64,000 nucleotides of DNA from an uncultured Bacteroidales bacterium (GTDB lineage: Bacteria; Bacteroidota; Bacteroidia; Bacteroidales; UBA932), in the NCBI GenBank assembly GCA_900541925.1, contig UQMB01000004.1:62001-126000 (forward strand). The letters are read 5' to 3'. The notes under the pieces were generated by a model. It saw only the letters and a program-made list of their open reading frames with translations. It was not told the origin of the DNA and made no database searches. Shown here one piece after another: positions 25,680 through 34,332 of the stretch; within the stretch, counting starts at the first letter, position 1, and every line of letters starts with the position of its first letter. A program made the translations under genes and the position numbers.

Positions 25680-28001
25680 TTATTCTTTCTTTAGTTCTGT
25701 GGCAGGATTGGTCCTGGCCGTGCGTATGCTTTGCCATAGGACGGAGGCTCCGGCAATGATTGCCGTACCAAGCCCGGCCAGGGCGAATATCCACCAGTAT
25801 AAACGGATATGATAACTGTAATTCTGGAGCCAGCGGTTCATGAGGACCCAGCCAATCGGCACCGCCACCACGAAGGCGATGCCCACGAGTTTTATAAATG
25901 ACAGCACAAGCTGCAGGAGAACATTCCCGTACGGAGCCCCGAAGACTTTTTGCAGCGACACGGTCTTCCTCTCCTGCTGCATGTAATACGAACTCATGGC
26001 GACAAGTCCCAAGGCCGAGATGAAGATGGACAGGATTGAGAAAAGAAGCATGATGCTGCTTATTTGCCTTTCTTTTGCGAAACCCTCTTTCAGCAGGTCT
26101 TCTGCCCAAGTCACATCGAATGGCTTGTCCGGGCACATATCCGAACAGATTGCCCTTACTCTTTCCATAGCGGTCTTGTGGTTCCCGACTGTCTTGATGA
26201 TGATGGTCCATGGCCAGTCTTTCCCCGAATAACCATTATCCCGGCGTTTGATCATTGCCGGCTTCTGTGAATAAAGGATGTTGCCGATGCGGAAGTCATA
26301 CCAGATGCCGCCTATGGCCAGCGGTTCACCATCTTTGATATATATTGCCTTGGCATCATCATCCAGCCCCGCTTTCCTCAGTGCTTCCTCGTTGAATGAC
26401 CAGGCATCGGAGAGATGGTTGTCCTGCTTTATCCGCAGGCCCAGAATATCGAAATAAGCCCTGTCGCCTTTAACTTGCTGGAACGATATCCAGTCCCCGT
26501 TCTCGAGTTCCATCGTCTGGTTGTTGGTGAAAGTCATCGGATGTCCTTCCCCGAGTCCCACAGCGCTTACTGAAGGATCTGACTTGAGTTTTTCAACAAG
26601 AGGATTGATGGCGGCGGCGTTCCCGAAAACATTGTCGATGACCAGCTGGTCGGAAGTGTCGTATCCGAGCGGAGCATCGAGCAGATGCTTCACCTGCAGC
26701 TGCATCGTCAAGGAAACGGTCAGCATGACTACCGACAGGACGCACTGCACCACGATTATCAGCTTGCTGTAGAGTGTCTTTGTCTTGAGTTTGAGAGTGC
26801 CGCGTACGATTTCGACAGGCTTGACTCTTCTTGTCATAAGGGCCGGGACGAGTCCGGATATGGTGCTTACAGTCAGAGTGAACAACAGGCATATCACGAC
26901 AGTGCTGAAACTGAGCGAGCCAAAAACGGAGACCTTATATTCAAGCAACCTGCTCATAGCAGGAGAAATGGCCTGTGCAAGCAGGACGGCGACCAGGGTC
27001 GATGCTCCGCATATTATGAGACTCTCCAGCATGCTTGTCCTGAAAATTTCACCCTTGCTCGCACCCACCAGCCTGCGTGTCGCCATCTCCTTGGCCCGGA
27101 AGCCGGAGAGGGCCGTGGTCATGTTGACATAGTTGAGCACTGAGAAAAGCAGCAGCAGCAGACACACGGCGAGCAGGATTTCCACTACCGAAAGGTCTCC
27201 TCGCAGAAGGCTTCCGGTAGGGTCGGAGAGGTTGGAGGCGTGGAAATAGATGTCTTTGAGCGGGACCACTTCCACCGTATCCCATATTCCATTGTTGCGG
27301 TAAGGCCAGAAGATTTCCTTGTAGAAGTCCAGAATGTCTCCCTCTTTCGCTTTGAAATCTGTTCCCTGATAAGTCATCACGAAGCAGATTGAGGCTGCGG
27401 CATTGTTCATGGAAGAACTGTTGGACCGGTTTTCTTTTTCCATCTGTTCTCCCCGGACGATGATGTCGGTAGGCTTGATGACAGAGTTGTCAATGTCTTT
27501 GTATGTCCCGGCCACTGTCAGTTCTCTTCCGTATCTCAGAAGAATCTGCCCAAGCGGATCGGTACCCGGGAAATTGGCCTTGGCGAAACTTTCGCTTAGC
27601 AGGACTCTGTCCGTGCCGCTTTTCCAGGCTTCCTTGTCAGCCTCTGATAGCTGGAAGCTGAACATGTCGAAGAATGAACTGTCGGCGTATGCTGTCGTGG
27701 CATAGACGGTCTGTCCATTGAGGGTGTATTCTTTACTTCCGTCCTCTGAGTATGAGGCGGAGCGCTCTATCTCTGGAAATTTCTGCTTGAGGTATCGGGG
27801 CATGTAGTAGGCGGAAGACAAATGCCCGCCTCCTCCGACGGCATATATCCTGTCTCCGTTCTTCTGGAAAGAATCGGTGCTGAGCTGACGGCTCACATAG
27901 ATTCCGAGAAGCATCACGAATGCAATCGAGATGCTGAATCCGATTATATTGATTGCGCAGTAAAGTTTGTTGCGCTTCAGAAAGATAAAAAAACTCTTCA
28001 T
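25680..28001 (-). CDS. FtsX/MacB-type ABC transporter permease (first of pair)
   Basis: About 773 residues, a paralogue of the next gene with the same two-block FtsX topology and the same C-terminal tail RTNPATELKKE. The N-terminus MKSFFIFLKRNKLYCAINIIG aligns with MNSYLKFLSRNKLYTLIEAFG of its neighbour, which fixes the start at the ATG at 27999-28001; the longer reading begins with GTG at 28034 and would overlap the sigma54 -12 region. The conserved cytoplasmic loop FRAKEMATRRLVGASKGEIF (ATPase-contact coupling helix region) is present. First gene of the permease-permease-regulator-kinase operon. Confidence 0.88.
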   Translation of the reverse strand: MKSFFIFLKRNKLYCAINIIGFSISIAFVMLLGIYVSRQLSTDSFQKNGDRIYAVGGGGHLSSAYYMPRYLKQKFPEIERSASYSEDGSKEYTLNGQTVYATTAYADSSFFDMFSFQLSEADKEAWKSGTDRVLLSESFAKANFPGTDPLGQILLRYGRELTVAGTYKDIDNSVIKPTDIIVRGEQMEKENRSNSSSMNNAAASICFVMTYQGTDFKAKEGDILDFYKEIFWPYRNNGIWDTVEVVPLKDIYFHASNLSDPTGSLLRGDLSVVEILLAVCLLLLLFSVLNYVNMTTALSGFRAKEMATRRLVGASKGEIFRTSMLESLIICGASTLVAVLLAQAISPAMSRLLEYKVSVFGSLSFSTVVICLLFTLTVSTISGLVPALMTRRVKPVEIVRGTLKLKTKTLYSKLIIVVQCVLSVVMLTVSLTMQLQVKHLLDAPLGYDTSDQLVIDNVFGNAAAINPLVEKLKSDPSVSAVGLGEGHPMTFTNNQTMELENGDWISFQQVKGDRAYFDILGLRIKQDNHLSDAWSFNEEALRKAGLDDDAKAIYIKDGEPLAIGGIWYDFRIGNILYSQKPAMIKRRDNGYSGKDWPWTIIIKTVGNHKTAMERVRAICSDMCPDKPFDVTWAEDLLKEGFAKERQISSIMLLFSILSIFISALGLVAMSSYYMQQERKTVSLQKVFGAPYGNVLLQLVLSFIKLVGIAFVVAVPIGWVLMNRWLQNYSYHIRLYWWIFALAGLGTAIIAGASVLWQSIRTARTNPATELKKE

Positions 28002-28029
28002 TGTATTCTTTGTCGTCAAGTAGAGTTTT

Positions 28030-28044
28030 TCCACTTCCGTGCCT
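28030..28044 (-). promoter_or_regulatory. Sigma54-like promoter for the permease-regulator operon
   Basis: Minus strand AGGCAC-N5-TGGA: GG at 28043-28042, then 10 bp, then GA at 28031-28030 where GC is expected. The same GGCAC-N5-TGGA variant occurs at the ATPase operon (43787). It lies 57 bp from the tandem palindromes and predicts a start near 28018, 17 bp before the ATG. Confidence 0.6.
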
Positions 28045-28099
28045 GAGTATGCAAGAGCTTTATTGTTAAGGTTTTGTGTAAGTTGTTGCCGTAGTGCGG

Positions 28100-28138
28100 T
28101 GTAAAATTTCTTTACACCAGATGTAAATTAACTTTACA
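28100..28138. promoter_or_regulatory. Tandem 17-bp palindromes: likely activator (UAS) site B
   Basis: TGTAAA-N5-TTTACA at 28100-28116 and again at 28122-28138, 5-bp gap. Both palindromes have perfect 6-bp arms. The outer one overlaps the stop codon of the upstream inositol-phosphatase-family gene (28134-28136). Confidence 0.85.
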
Positions 28139-28907
28139 AATGCGCCTTGACGGTACGGAGGATTTCCGCGCGGCTGCTTTCCGTGTTGGCGGCAATCACC
28201 ATGGACGGCCGGTCAAGCGGTGGCAGCGCCCCGTCCGGACCGCAGATGGCGCCGCCGGCTTCGAGCAGGACAAGCATCGCGGCAGCATAGTCCCAAGGCT
28301 GGAGCTGTCTCTCAAAATAGAGCTCAACCCTGCCGGCGGCGAGGTCGCATATCTCCAGCGCGGCAGAGCCGAAGCGCCGCACATCGTTGCATCGCATATA
28401 GATGTCGAATATGACGTCGGAGCAGAATTTTGCCCATTCCTTGTGATAGGTGCTCATCGCCGTGCAGAAGATGCCGTCTTCGAACGGACGGGCGGAAACC
28501 CTTATCGGCCTGCCGTTGAGGAAAGCCCCTTTTCCCCTCTCGGCGGCGAAGAGCTCTCCCCGCCAGGGGCTGTACACGACACCCAGCTGGAGCTCGCCGG
28601 CCCTTGCCAGCGCCACGGAGATGCAGCAGTCCTCAATGCCTCGCGAGAAGTTGGCCGTGCCGTCTATGGGATCCACTATCCACACATATTCTTCTGCCGT
28701 GTCCCTGAAATCCTCTTCTTCGCAGAGGAAGCCGCAGCCCGGGAGCAGCCCGGCGAGCCTTTCCGTGAGGAAATGCTGGACGGCGATGTCGGCGGAGGTG
28801 ACGATGTTCTCGAGTCCGTCCTTTTCCCTTATTTCTATGTGGGCGGCATCCATCAGCGAGGCCGCCTGCCTTACAGTCGCTATAACTCTTTCAATCATTG
28901 TATTCAT
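28134..28907 (-). CDS. Inositol-monophosphatase-family phosphatase
   Basis: A 257-residue Mg2+-dependent phosphatase of the SuhB/CysQ fold. The family metal site is visible: CEEEDF (first glutamates), WIVDPIDGTANFSRG (DPIDGT motif) and, near the C-terminus, QLQPWDYAAAMLVLLEAGG (WD-x-A/G motif). The start is the ATG at 28905-28907; the longer in-frame reading upstream is the antisense of the neighbouring peptidase gene. Substrate could be inositol phosphate, PAP or another sugar phosphate; the sequence does not decide. It is divergent from the Xaa-Pro peptidase gene. Confidence 0.9.
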   Translation of the reverse strand: MNTMIERVIATVRQAASLMDAAHIEIREKDGLENIVTSADIAVQHFLTERLAGLLPGCGFLCEEEDFRDTAEEYVWIVDPIDGTANFSRGIEDCCISVALARAGELQLGVVYSPWRGELFAAERGKGAFLNGRPIRVSARPFEDGIFCTAMSTYHKEWAKFCSDVIFDIYMRCNDVRRFGSAALEICDLAAGRVELYFERQLQPWDYAAAMLVLLEAGGAICGPDGALPPLDRPSMVIAANTESSRAEILRTVKAHL

Positions 28908-28960
28908 GTCCGCTCCGGGCTTTGGCCGGAGGCGTACCGCGAATATAGGCAGAAAATTCT

Positions 28961-28968
28961 TACCTTTG
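28961..28968 (+). promoter_or_regulatory. TACCTTTG -7 promoter element for the Xaa-Pro peptidase gene
   Basis: TAnnTTTG match, 38 bp before the ATG at 29007. Confidence 0.45.
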
Positions 28969-29006
28969 TCGGGCGTGCCGCCTTTTGCCGGCATGCCAAA
29001 GGCTTT

Positions 29007-30413
29007 ATGTTTGAGAAAGAAGTATATGTTGCGCGCCGCAGGGCGCTCGTGGACAAGCTTCGCGGCGAGAAGGGGATGGTTCTCTTCCTCGGCAATGTGG
29101 ATGCTCCCGCACAGTATCGGGACAACTGCTACAAATGGCGCCAGGACAGCAACTGGCTGTATTTCTTCGGCATCGACGAGCCCCGTTTCGCCGCAACGCT
29201 CGACCTTGAGAGCGGGGAGGAAGTCATCTATGCTGACGACTTCAGTCTCGACGACATCATATGGATGGGGCAGATGCCGTCCGTAAGGTCGCTCGCGGAG
29301 AGCTGCGGCATCAGCAGGACAGCCGCGTATGACGCCCTGCCCGCCGCGCTCAAAGGCCGGAAGGTGCATTTCCTGCCGGCATCCAGATACTATAACGCTT
29401 CCATGCTGTCTTCTCTTCTTGGTCTGAATCCGACGGAAGTGTTCTCTGCCGGCAAGAAGGGCTGCGCTGCGGCTTCGGAAGCTCTGGTGAGGGCGGTCAT
29501 CTCGCTTCGTCTCATCAAGGAGGAGAGGGAGATAGCCCTGATAGAACAGGCCTGCAATCTTGGATATGAGATGCACACCGCGGCGCGTCGCGGCATCCGC
29601 CCGGGGCGCATAGAGCAGGAGATAGTGGGAGAGATGGAAGGCGTCACCCTGGGCAAGGGATGGGGGACGAGCTTCGCCACGATCCTTACCCAGCACGGGG
29701 AAATCTTCCACTGCCACAGCCATGACTGCGTGATCGAGCCGGGCAGGCTGATGGTGGTCGATGCCGGTGCGGAAAGCAACGCCCACTACGCATCAGACTT
29801 CACCCGCACTTATCCGACAGGAGGCAGATACACCGCGAAGCAGCGGGATATATATGATACCGTATACGAGTGCAACGAGCTGGCGTTCAGCCTTACCCGC
29901 CCCGGTGTGGCATATTGCGACGTGCATCTTGCCGTCTCCGCGCATATGCTCGACAACCTCAGGGCGCTCGGCATAGTCCGCGGGGAAGTTGAGGACATGG
30001 TGAGGGAAGGCATCGCCGGCCTTTTCATGCCTCACGGACTCGGACACAACATGGGACTTGACGTGCACGACATGGAAGACCTCGGGGAAGACCTGGTCGG
30101 ATATGACCCGGATCAGACCCGCTCCCCGCAGCTTGGCTTGGGGAGCCTGAGGATGGCGAGGCGTCTTGTGCCGGGCAATGTCATCTCGGATGAGCCGGGC
30201 ATATATTTCATCCCGGCCCTCATCGCCGCATGGAAGCGCGAGGGGACGGACAAGGGATTCGTGAATTACAGCAAACTAGAAGAATATCTTGACTTCGGCG
30301 GCATCCGGCTTGAGGATGATGTCCTGGTGACTGCTGACGGTGCCCGCCGTCTCGGTGACAAGAGGCTCCCGATAGCCGCGGATGATGTCGAAGCCGCAAT
30401 GTCAAACATTTAA
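29007..30413 (+). CDS. pepP: Xaa-Pro aminopeptidase (M24B)
   Basis: A 468-residue cytoplasmic metallopeptidase releasing N-terminal residues next to proline. Residues about 1-165 form the creatinase/AMP-N domain (FEKEVYVARRRALVDKL). The pita-bread domain carries the dinuclear metal ligands: VVDAGAESNAHYASDFTRTYP (two Asp), GLGHNMGLDVHD (His), SDEPGIYFIP (Glu) and GIRLEDDVLVT (Glu). The start is the ATG at 29007, which aligns with the family N-terminus. fabG begins 3 bp after its stop, and comF overlaps fabG, so the three probably form one transcript. Confidence 0.92.
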   Translation: MFEKEVYVARRRALVDKLRGEKGMVLFLGNVDAPAQYRDNCYKWRQDSNWLYFFGIDEPRFAATLDLESGEEVIYADDFSLDDIIWMGQMPSVRSLAESCGISRTAAYDALPAALKGRKVHFLPASRYYNASMLSSLLGLNPTEVFSAGKKGCAAASEALVRAVISLRLIKEEREIALIEQACNLGYEMHTAARRGIRPGRIEQEIVGEMEGVTLGKGWGTSFATILTQHGEIFHCHSHDCVIEPGRLMVVDAGAESNAHYASDFTRTYPTGGRYTAKQRDIYDTVYECNELAFSLTRPGVAYCDVHLAVSAHMLDNLRALGIVRGEVEDMVREGIAGLFMPHGLGHNMGLDVHDMEDLGEDLVGYDPDQTRSPQLGLGSLRMARRLVPGNVISDEPGIYFIPALIAAWKREGTDKGFVNYSKLEEYLDFGGIRLEDDVLVTADGARRLGDKRLPIAADDVEAAMSNI

Positions 30414-30416
30414 CAC

Positions 30417-31154
30417 ATGGGATTACTCGAAGGAAAAGTCGCCCTCATCACGGGCGCTTCCAGGGGCATCGGCAAGGCCATCGCCCTTAAGTTCGCAGCG
30501 GAAGGTGCGGACATCGCATTCACCGACATCAAAGTCAACGAAGATACGGTCAAGGAACTTTCAGACCTTGAGGTCAAGGTAAAGGCATACGCGTCCAACG
30601 CGGCAGACTTCGCCGACACTCAGGCTACCGTGGAGAAAATCCACGCGGATTTCGGCCACATCGACATCCTTGTCAACAACGCTGGCATCACCCGTGACGG
30701 GCTCATGCTCCGCATGGAGGAGTCCCAGTGGGACGCCGTCATCAATGTCAACCTCAAGTCGGCGTTCAACTACATCCACGCCGTGACCCCGATAATGTCG
30801 CGCCAGAAAGGCGGCAGCATCATCAACATGTCGTCTGTCGTGGGTGTGAGCGGCAATGCCGGGCAGTGCAACTACTCCGCCTCCAAGGCTGGCCTTATCG
30901 GCCTCGCCAAGTCAATCGCCAAGGAGATGGGCCCTCGCGGCATCCGTGCCAACTGCATCGCTCCGGGATTCATCATCTCCGACATGACCGCCGCCCTCCC
31001 TGAGGACGTGCGTGAGGCTTGGGTCAAGAGCATTCCTCTGCGTCGCGGAGGCACTCCGGAAGATGTGGCCAAGGTCGCCCTCTTCCTCGCAAGCGATCTG
31101 TCTTCCTATGTCAGCGGACAGGTCATCAACTGCTGCGGTGCGATGAACTGCTGA
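30417..31154 (+). CDS. fabG: 3-oxoacyl-[acyl-carrier-protein] reductase
   Basis: A 245-residue SDR enzyme reducing 3-oxoacyl-ACP with NADPH in fatty-acid synthesis. Cofactor loop ITGASRGIGKAIA, NNAGITRDGLMLRM, catalytic Ser in INMSSVVGVSGN, and the Tyr-x3-Lys pair in QCNYSASKAG are all present. Length and full-length similarity are typical of FabG. Its stop overlaps the start of comF by one base (TGATG). Confidence 0.95.
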   Translation: MGLLEGKVALITGASRGIGKAIALKFAAEGADIAFTDIKVNEDTVKELSDLEVKVKAYASNAADFADTQATVEKIHADFGHIDILVNNAGITRDGLMLRMEESQWDAVINVNLKSAFNYIHAVTPIMSRQKGGSIINMSSVVGVSGNAGQCNYSASKAGLIGLAKSIAKEMGPRGIRANCIAPGFIISDMTAALPEDVREAWVKSIPLRRGGTPEDVAKVALFLASDLSSYVSGQVINCCGAMNC

Positions 31155-31924
31155 TGGACCCCCGGCTGACCGGACTTGACTTGAAAACTTCACTCTCGGC
31201 GATTGCGGACATGGTCCTGCCGAGGGTGTGCGTGGTGTGTGGCCGGCCTCTCCTGCTGCAGGAGAAGCACATCTGCCTGTGTTGTCTGGCGGATATGCCC
31301 GAGACCTGCTTCGCCGCGCAGAGTCATAATCCGATGGCCGACAGGTTCAACTCAGCCATTTCCTTGTTTTCCGGTCTTGTCCGGGAAGATGTACGATATG
31401 AGCCGTATGCGTATGCTGCGGCTCTTTTCTATTATTCTTCGGATAACGGCTACGCCAACATCACCCGGGCGCTCAAGTACAGGAGGGATTTCGGGGTGGG
31501 GAAGTTCTTCGCCGCGATGCTCGGGGAGAGGCTTTCCGGGTCGGCGCGCTTCTCGGATGTCGATGCGGTGGTGCCGGTCCCGCTTCACTGGACGCGGAGG
31601 TGGAAGAGGGGATATAATCAGGCGGAGGTGATAGCCGTGCAGGTGGCGCGGCGTCTGGGATGTGCTTGCATGCCGGGATTGCTCCGGCGTGTCCACAGGA
31701 CCCGCACCCAGACCAGGCTTTCCGGGGAGGACAAGCGGAGAAATGTCGCCGGCGCCTTTGCTGTGTCGCGGCATCCCCGCAGCATCCCACGTCACATCTT
31801 GCTGGTGGATGACGTATTTACCTCAGGCTCAACACTTGCCGCATGTCACGCGGCCCTGCGGGAGGTCTTCGGTCCTCAGACCAGAATCTCCGCCGCCACC
31901 CTCGGTTTCGTCGGGGAAGAGTGA
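31154..31924 (+). CDS. comF: ComF-family phosphoribosyltransferase-like protein
   Basis: A 256-residue protein of the ComF/GntX family. An N-terminal zinc-ribbon-like cysteine cluster (PRVCVVCGRPL and HICLCCLADM) precedes a type I PRTase fold with RYRRDFGVG, RRWKRGYNQAEVIA and the PRPP-binding loop HILLVDDVFTSGSTL. ComF is needed for DNA uptake in some bacteria; in Bacteroidetes its role is not established. The start is the ATG overlapping the fabG stop; the longer in-frame reading lies inside fabG. Confidence 0.88.
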   Translation: MDPRLTGLDLKTSLSAIADMVLPRVCVVCGRPLLLQEKHICLCCLADMPETCFAAQSHNPMADRFNSAISLFSGLVREDVRYEPYAYAAALFYYSSDNGYANITRALKYRRDFGVGKFFAAMLGERLSGSARFSDVDAVVPVPLHWTRRWKRGYNQAEVIAVQVARRLGCACMPGLLRRVHRTRTQTRLSGEDKRRNVAGAFAVSRHPRSIPRHILLVDDVFTSGSTLAACHAALREVFGPQTRISAATLGFVGEE

Positions 31925-31953
31925 GCAAAGGCCGCCGTCCCCTCAGGGGAACA

Positions 31954-31969
31954 GTTGAGGTCGCGGGTC
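31954..31969 (+). repeat. 16-bp inverted copy of part of the adjacent tRNA-Gly
   Basis: GTTGAGGTCGCGGGTC reads on the plus strand exactly as the mature tRNA-Gly reads on the minus strand at 32055-32040 (anticodon-stem 3' side to T-arm). The copy lies about 55 bp beyond the tRNA 3' end in opposite orientation. Confidence 0.8.
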
Positions 31970-31989
31970 AAGTGGAAGTATCATAAACG

Positions 31990-32016
31990 AAAATCAGCCA
32001 CCCGAAGGCAGCTGAT
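31990..32016 (-). terminator. Terminator hairpin after tRNA-Gly
   Basis: On the minus strand ATCAGC...GCTGAT with an inner TGCC/GGTG part and a UUCG tetraloop, followed by TTTT. Placed just after the tRNA 3' end. Confidence 0.75.
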
Positions 32017-32021
32017 CTTTG

Positions 32022-32094
32022 AGCGGAAAACGGGACTCGGACCCGCGACCTCAACCTTGGCAAGGTTGCGCTCTACCAACTGAGCTATTTCCGC
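32022..32094 (-). tRNA. tRNA-Gly (GCC anticodon)
   Basis: 73 nt cloverleaf on the minus strand: acceptor GCGGAAA / TTTCCGC, D-arm AGCTCAGTTGGTAGAGC, anticodon loop TTGCCAA in CCTTGCCAAGG, T-arm GCGGG-TCCGAGT-CCCGT. CCA is not encoded. Confidence 0.95.
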
Positions 32095-32098
32095 AATA

Positions 32099-32157
32099 AA
32101 TCCCAAGTCTCATCGGCTTGGGATTACAAAGGTAGTCATATTTTTTGTTTCTGCAAA
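32099..32157 (-). promoter_or_regulatory. tRNA-Gly promoter and 5' leader hairpin
   Basis: TTTG at 32157-32154, 19 bp, TACCTTTG at 32134-32127: a consensus promoter. The predicted transcript then starts with a perfect 9-bp hairpin AATCCCAAG / CTTGGGATT (32125-32117 with 32107-32099, 9-nt loop) that ends 4 nt before the mature tRNA 5' end. Confidence 0.75.
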
Positions 32158-32187
32158 ACAAATCCGCACAAAATTCAGAATTTCGGA

Positions 32188-34242
32188 CTATTTGTTCTTG
32201 AGCACTGTCTGCCCGTTCACGCTGTCCACTTCGATGACAGAGTCCTTGTGGACTTTGCCCTCGAGGATTTCTTTCGCGAGCTGGTTGACAAGCTCCCTCT
32301 GGATCAGCCTCTTGACAGGACGGGCACCGAACTCCGGATCATATCCGTTCTCCACCATGTCGTCCTCGAACGCCTTGGTGAAAGTCAGGGACACATTGTC
32401 CTCTTCCAGCTTCTTGCGGAGAATCTCCATCTGTATCCTGACAATCTTGCGGATGTCATCCTTGCTCAGCGGGTCGAAGGTGACAATCTCGTCGATACGG
32501 TTGATGAACTCCGGGCGCATGCGCAGCCTGAGCTCCTCCTCCTTGAGGTTGGAGGTCATGATGAGGATGGTGTTCTTGAAGTCCACGGTGCGGCCCTTGT
32601 TGTCGGTCAGACGGCCGTCGTCAAGCACCTGAAGCAGGATGTTGAACACATCCGGGTGGGCTTTCTCGATCTCGTCGAGCAGCACAACGGAATAAGGCTT
32701 GCGCCTTACGGCTTCCGTGAGCTGGCCGCCTTCATCGTAACCCACATATCCCGGAGGAGCGCCGATAAGCCTGCTGACGGTGTGGCTCTCCTGATACTCG
32801 CTCATATCGATACGGGTCATCATGCTCTCATCGTTGAACAAGAACTCCGCGAGGGCTTTGGCGAGCTCCGTCTTACCCACGCCGGTAGTACCGAGGAAGA
32901 GGAATGAACCGATAGGCCGGTGCTCGTTGGAAAGCCCGGCGCGGTTGCGCCTTACGGCATCGGACACGGCCTCGATGGCCTTGTCCTGGCCGACCACTCT
33001 CTTGTGGAGTTCGCTCTCCATCCTGAGGAGCTTCTCCTTCTCGCTTTCCAGCATCCTGTTGACGGGGATTCCTGTCCAGCGGGCCACGACTTCGGCGATG
33101 TCCTCGGGGGTGACGGCCTCAGTGATGATGGGATCCTTGATGGCCGCCTGCTTGGCACTGAGTTCCTCCACCTTCTTCTGGGCTTCGGCCATCTTGCCGT
33201 AGCGGATTTCCGCCACCTTGCCATAGTCTCCGGCGCGTTCGGCTATCGCCGCGTCGCGCTTGTAGTCTTCTATGTTCTGGCGGAGGTTGTTGAGCTCCGT
33301 GACTATGCCTTTCTCCTCGTCCCAGCGCTTGGTGAGGGCATCCCTGTCCGCCTTGCATTTCTTCAGCTCCTCGTCTATCTTCTCGGACTTGAGGCTGACT
33401 CCCTCGCGCTTGATGGCTTCCTTCTCGATTTCCAGCTGGCGTATCTTGCTGTTGAGGTCATCGATAGGCTCCGGGACGGAGTTCATCTCAAGACGCAGTT
33501 TGGAGGCCGCCTCATCTACAAGGTCTATGGCCTTGTCCGGGAGATAACGGTTGTTGATGTATCTGTGACTGAGGTTCACCGCCGCGATTAGGGCATCGTC
33601 CTCGATGCTCACGCGGTGATGGTTCTCATACTTCTCTTTAAGGCCACGCAGGATGGCTATGGATTCCGCCGGGCTCGGCTCGTCCACCATCACCTTCTGG
33701 AAACGGCGTTCGAGGGCCTTGTCCTGCTCGAAATATTTCTGGTACTCGTCCAGTGTGGTTGAGCCTATGGTTCTCAACTCGCCTCGGGCCAGCGCCGGCT
33801 TGAGGATGTTGGAGGCGTCCATCGCGCCGGAAGAGCGGCCCGCTCCCACCAGAGTATGTATTTCATCTATGAAGAGGATGATTTGTCCGTCGCTGTCCAC
33901 GACTTCCTTGACCACGCCCTTGAGCCGCTCCTCGAACTCGCCCTGGTACTTTGCACCTGCGATGAGCGCACCCATATCAAGAGAGAAGACCTTGCGGTCC
34001 TTGAGGTTCTCCGGAACCTGTCCGTTGACTATCTTCGTGGCTATGCCTTCGGAGATGGCCGTCTTACCTACACCCGGCTCGCCAACGAGAATCGGATTGT
34101 TCTTGGTTCGCCTGCTCAGAATCTGCAGCACGCGCCTGATTTCCTCATCTCGGCCGATAACCGGATCAAGTTTTCCATTTGCCGCAGCCTCGTTGAGGTC
34201 TATGGCATACTTGCTTAAGAATTCGTACTTGCTGTTTTCCAT
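32188..34242 (-). CDS. clpB: ClpB-type disaggregase lacking the N-terminal domain
   Basis: A 684-residue Hsp100 ATPase that with DnaK would pull proteins from aggregates. It begins at MENSKYEFLSKYAIDLNE, which is where the first AAA+ domain starts; the ~140-residue Clp N-domain is absent and no remnant lies upstream. AAA-1: GEPGVGKT and IILFIDEIHTLVGAG. Middle coiled-coil (M) domain, about residues 255-385, is intact and identifies ClpB rather than ClpA/C. AAA-2: LGTTGVGKTELAKAL, VVLLDEIEKAHPDV. In AAA-2 the segment between sensor-1 (IMTSNL) and RPEFINRID is about 30 residues shorter than in standard ClpB. The C-terminus GARPVKRLIQ is present. A hairpin with T-run sits directly before the start codon. 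Confidence 0.92.
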   Translation of the reverse strand: MENSKYEFLSKYAIDLNEAAANGKLDPVIGRDEEIRRVLQILSRRTKNNPILVGEPGVGKTAISEGIATKIVNGQVPENLKDRKVFSLDMGALIAGAKYQGEFEERLKGVVKEVVDSDGQIILFIDEIHTLVGAGRSSGAMDASNILKPALARGELRTIGSTTLDEYQKYFEQDKALERRFQKVMVDEPSPAESIAILRGLKEKYENHHRVSIEDDALIAAVNLSHRYINNRYLPDKAIDLVDEAASKLRLEMNSVPEPIDDLNSKIRQLEIEKEAIKREGVSLKSEKIDEELKKCKADRDALTKRWDEEKGIVTELNNLRQNIEDYKRDAAIAERAGDYGKVAEIRYGKMAEAQKKVEELSAKQAAIKDPIITEAVTPEDIAEVVARWTGIPVNRMLESEKEKLLRMESELHKRVVGQDKAIEAVSDAVRRNRAGLSNEHRPIGSFLFLGTTGVGKTELAKALAEFLFNDESMMTRIDMSEYQESHTVSRLIGAPPGYVGYDEGGQLTEAVRRKPYSVVLLDEIEKAHPDVFNILLQVLDDGRLTDNKGRTVDFKNTILIMTSNLKEEELRLRMRPEFINRIDEIVTFDPLSKDDIRKIVRIQMEILRKKLEEDNVSLTFTKAFEDDMVENGYDPEFGARPVKRLIQRELVNQLAKEILEGKVHKDSVIEVDSVNGQTVLKNK

Positions 34243-34249
34243 AATAAAA

Positions 34250-34277
34250 TCACCGGCCTCACAATGGAGACCGGTGA
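34250..34277 (-). terminator. Terminator-like hairpin between secG and clpB, abutting the clpB start
   Basis: Minus strand TCACCGG...CCGGTGA (7 bp, plus inner CTC/GAG) followed by TTTTATT and then the clpB ATG at 34242. It may end the secG transcript, or act as a leader element of clpB. Confidence 0.65.
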
Positions 34278-34300
34278 CTGAAATCTCAAAACATATACCA

Positions 34301-34315
34301 CTGACAATTTGTCAG
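34301..34315. promoter_or_regulatory. 15-bp palindrome upstream of clpB
   Basis: CTGACAA-T-TTGTCAG, perfect 7-bp arms around one central base, between the secG stop and the clpB hairpin. Candidate operator; not the CIRCE element. Confidence 0.4.
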
Positions 34316-34332
34316 CGGGAGAAGGCGGGGCG

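Noticed and set aside
28140..29006. Upstream extension of the Xaa-Pro peptidase frame
   Set aside because: It is antisense to the inositol-phosphatase-family gene and precedes the promoter; the family N-terminus begins at 29007.
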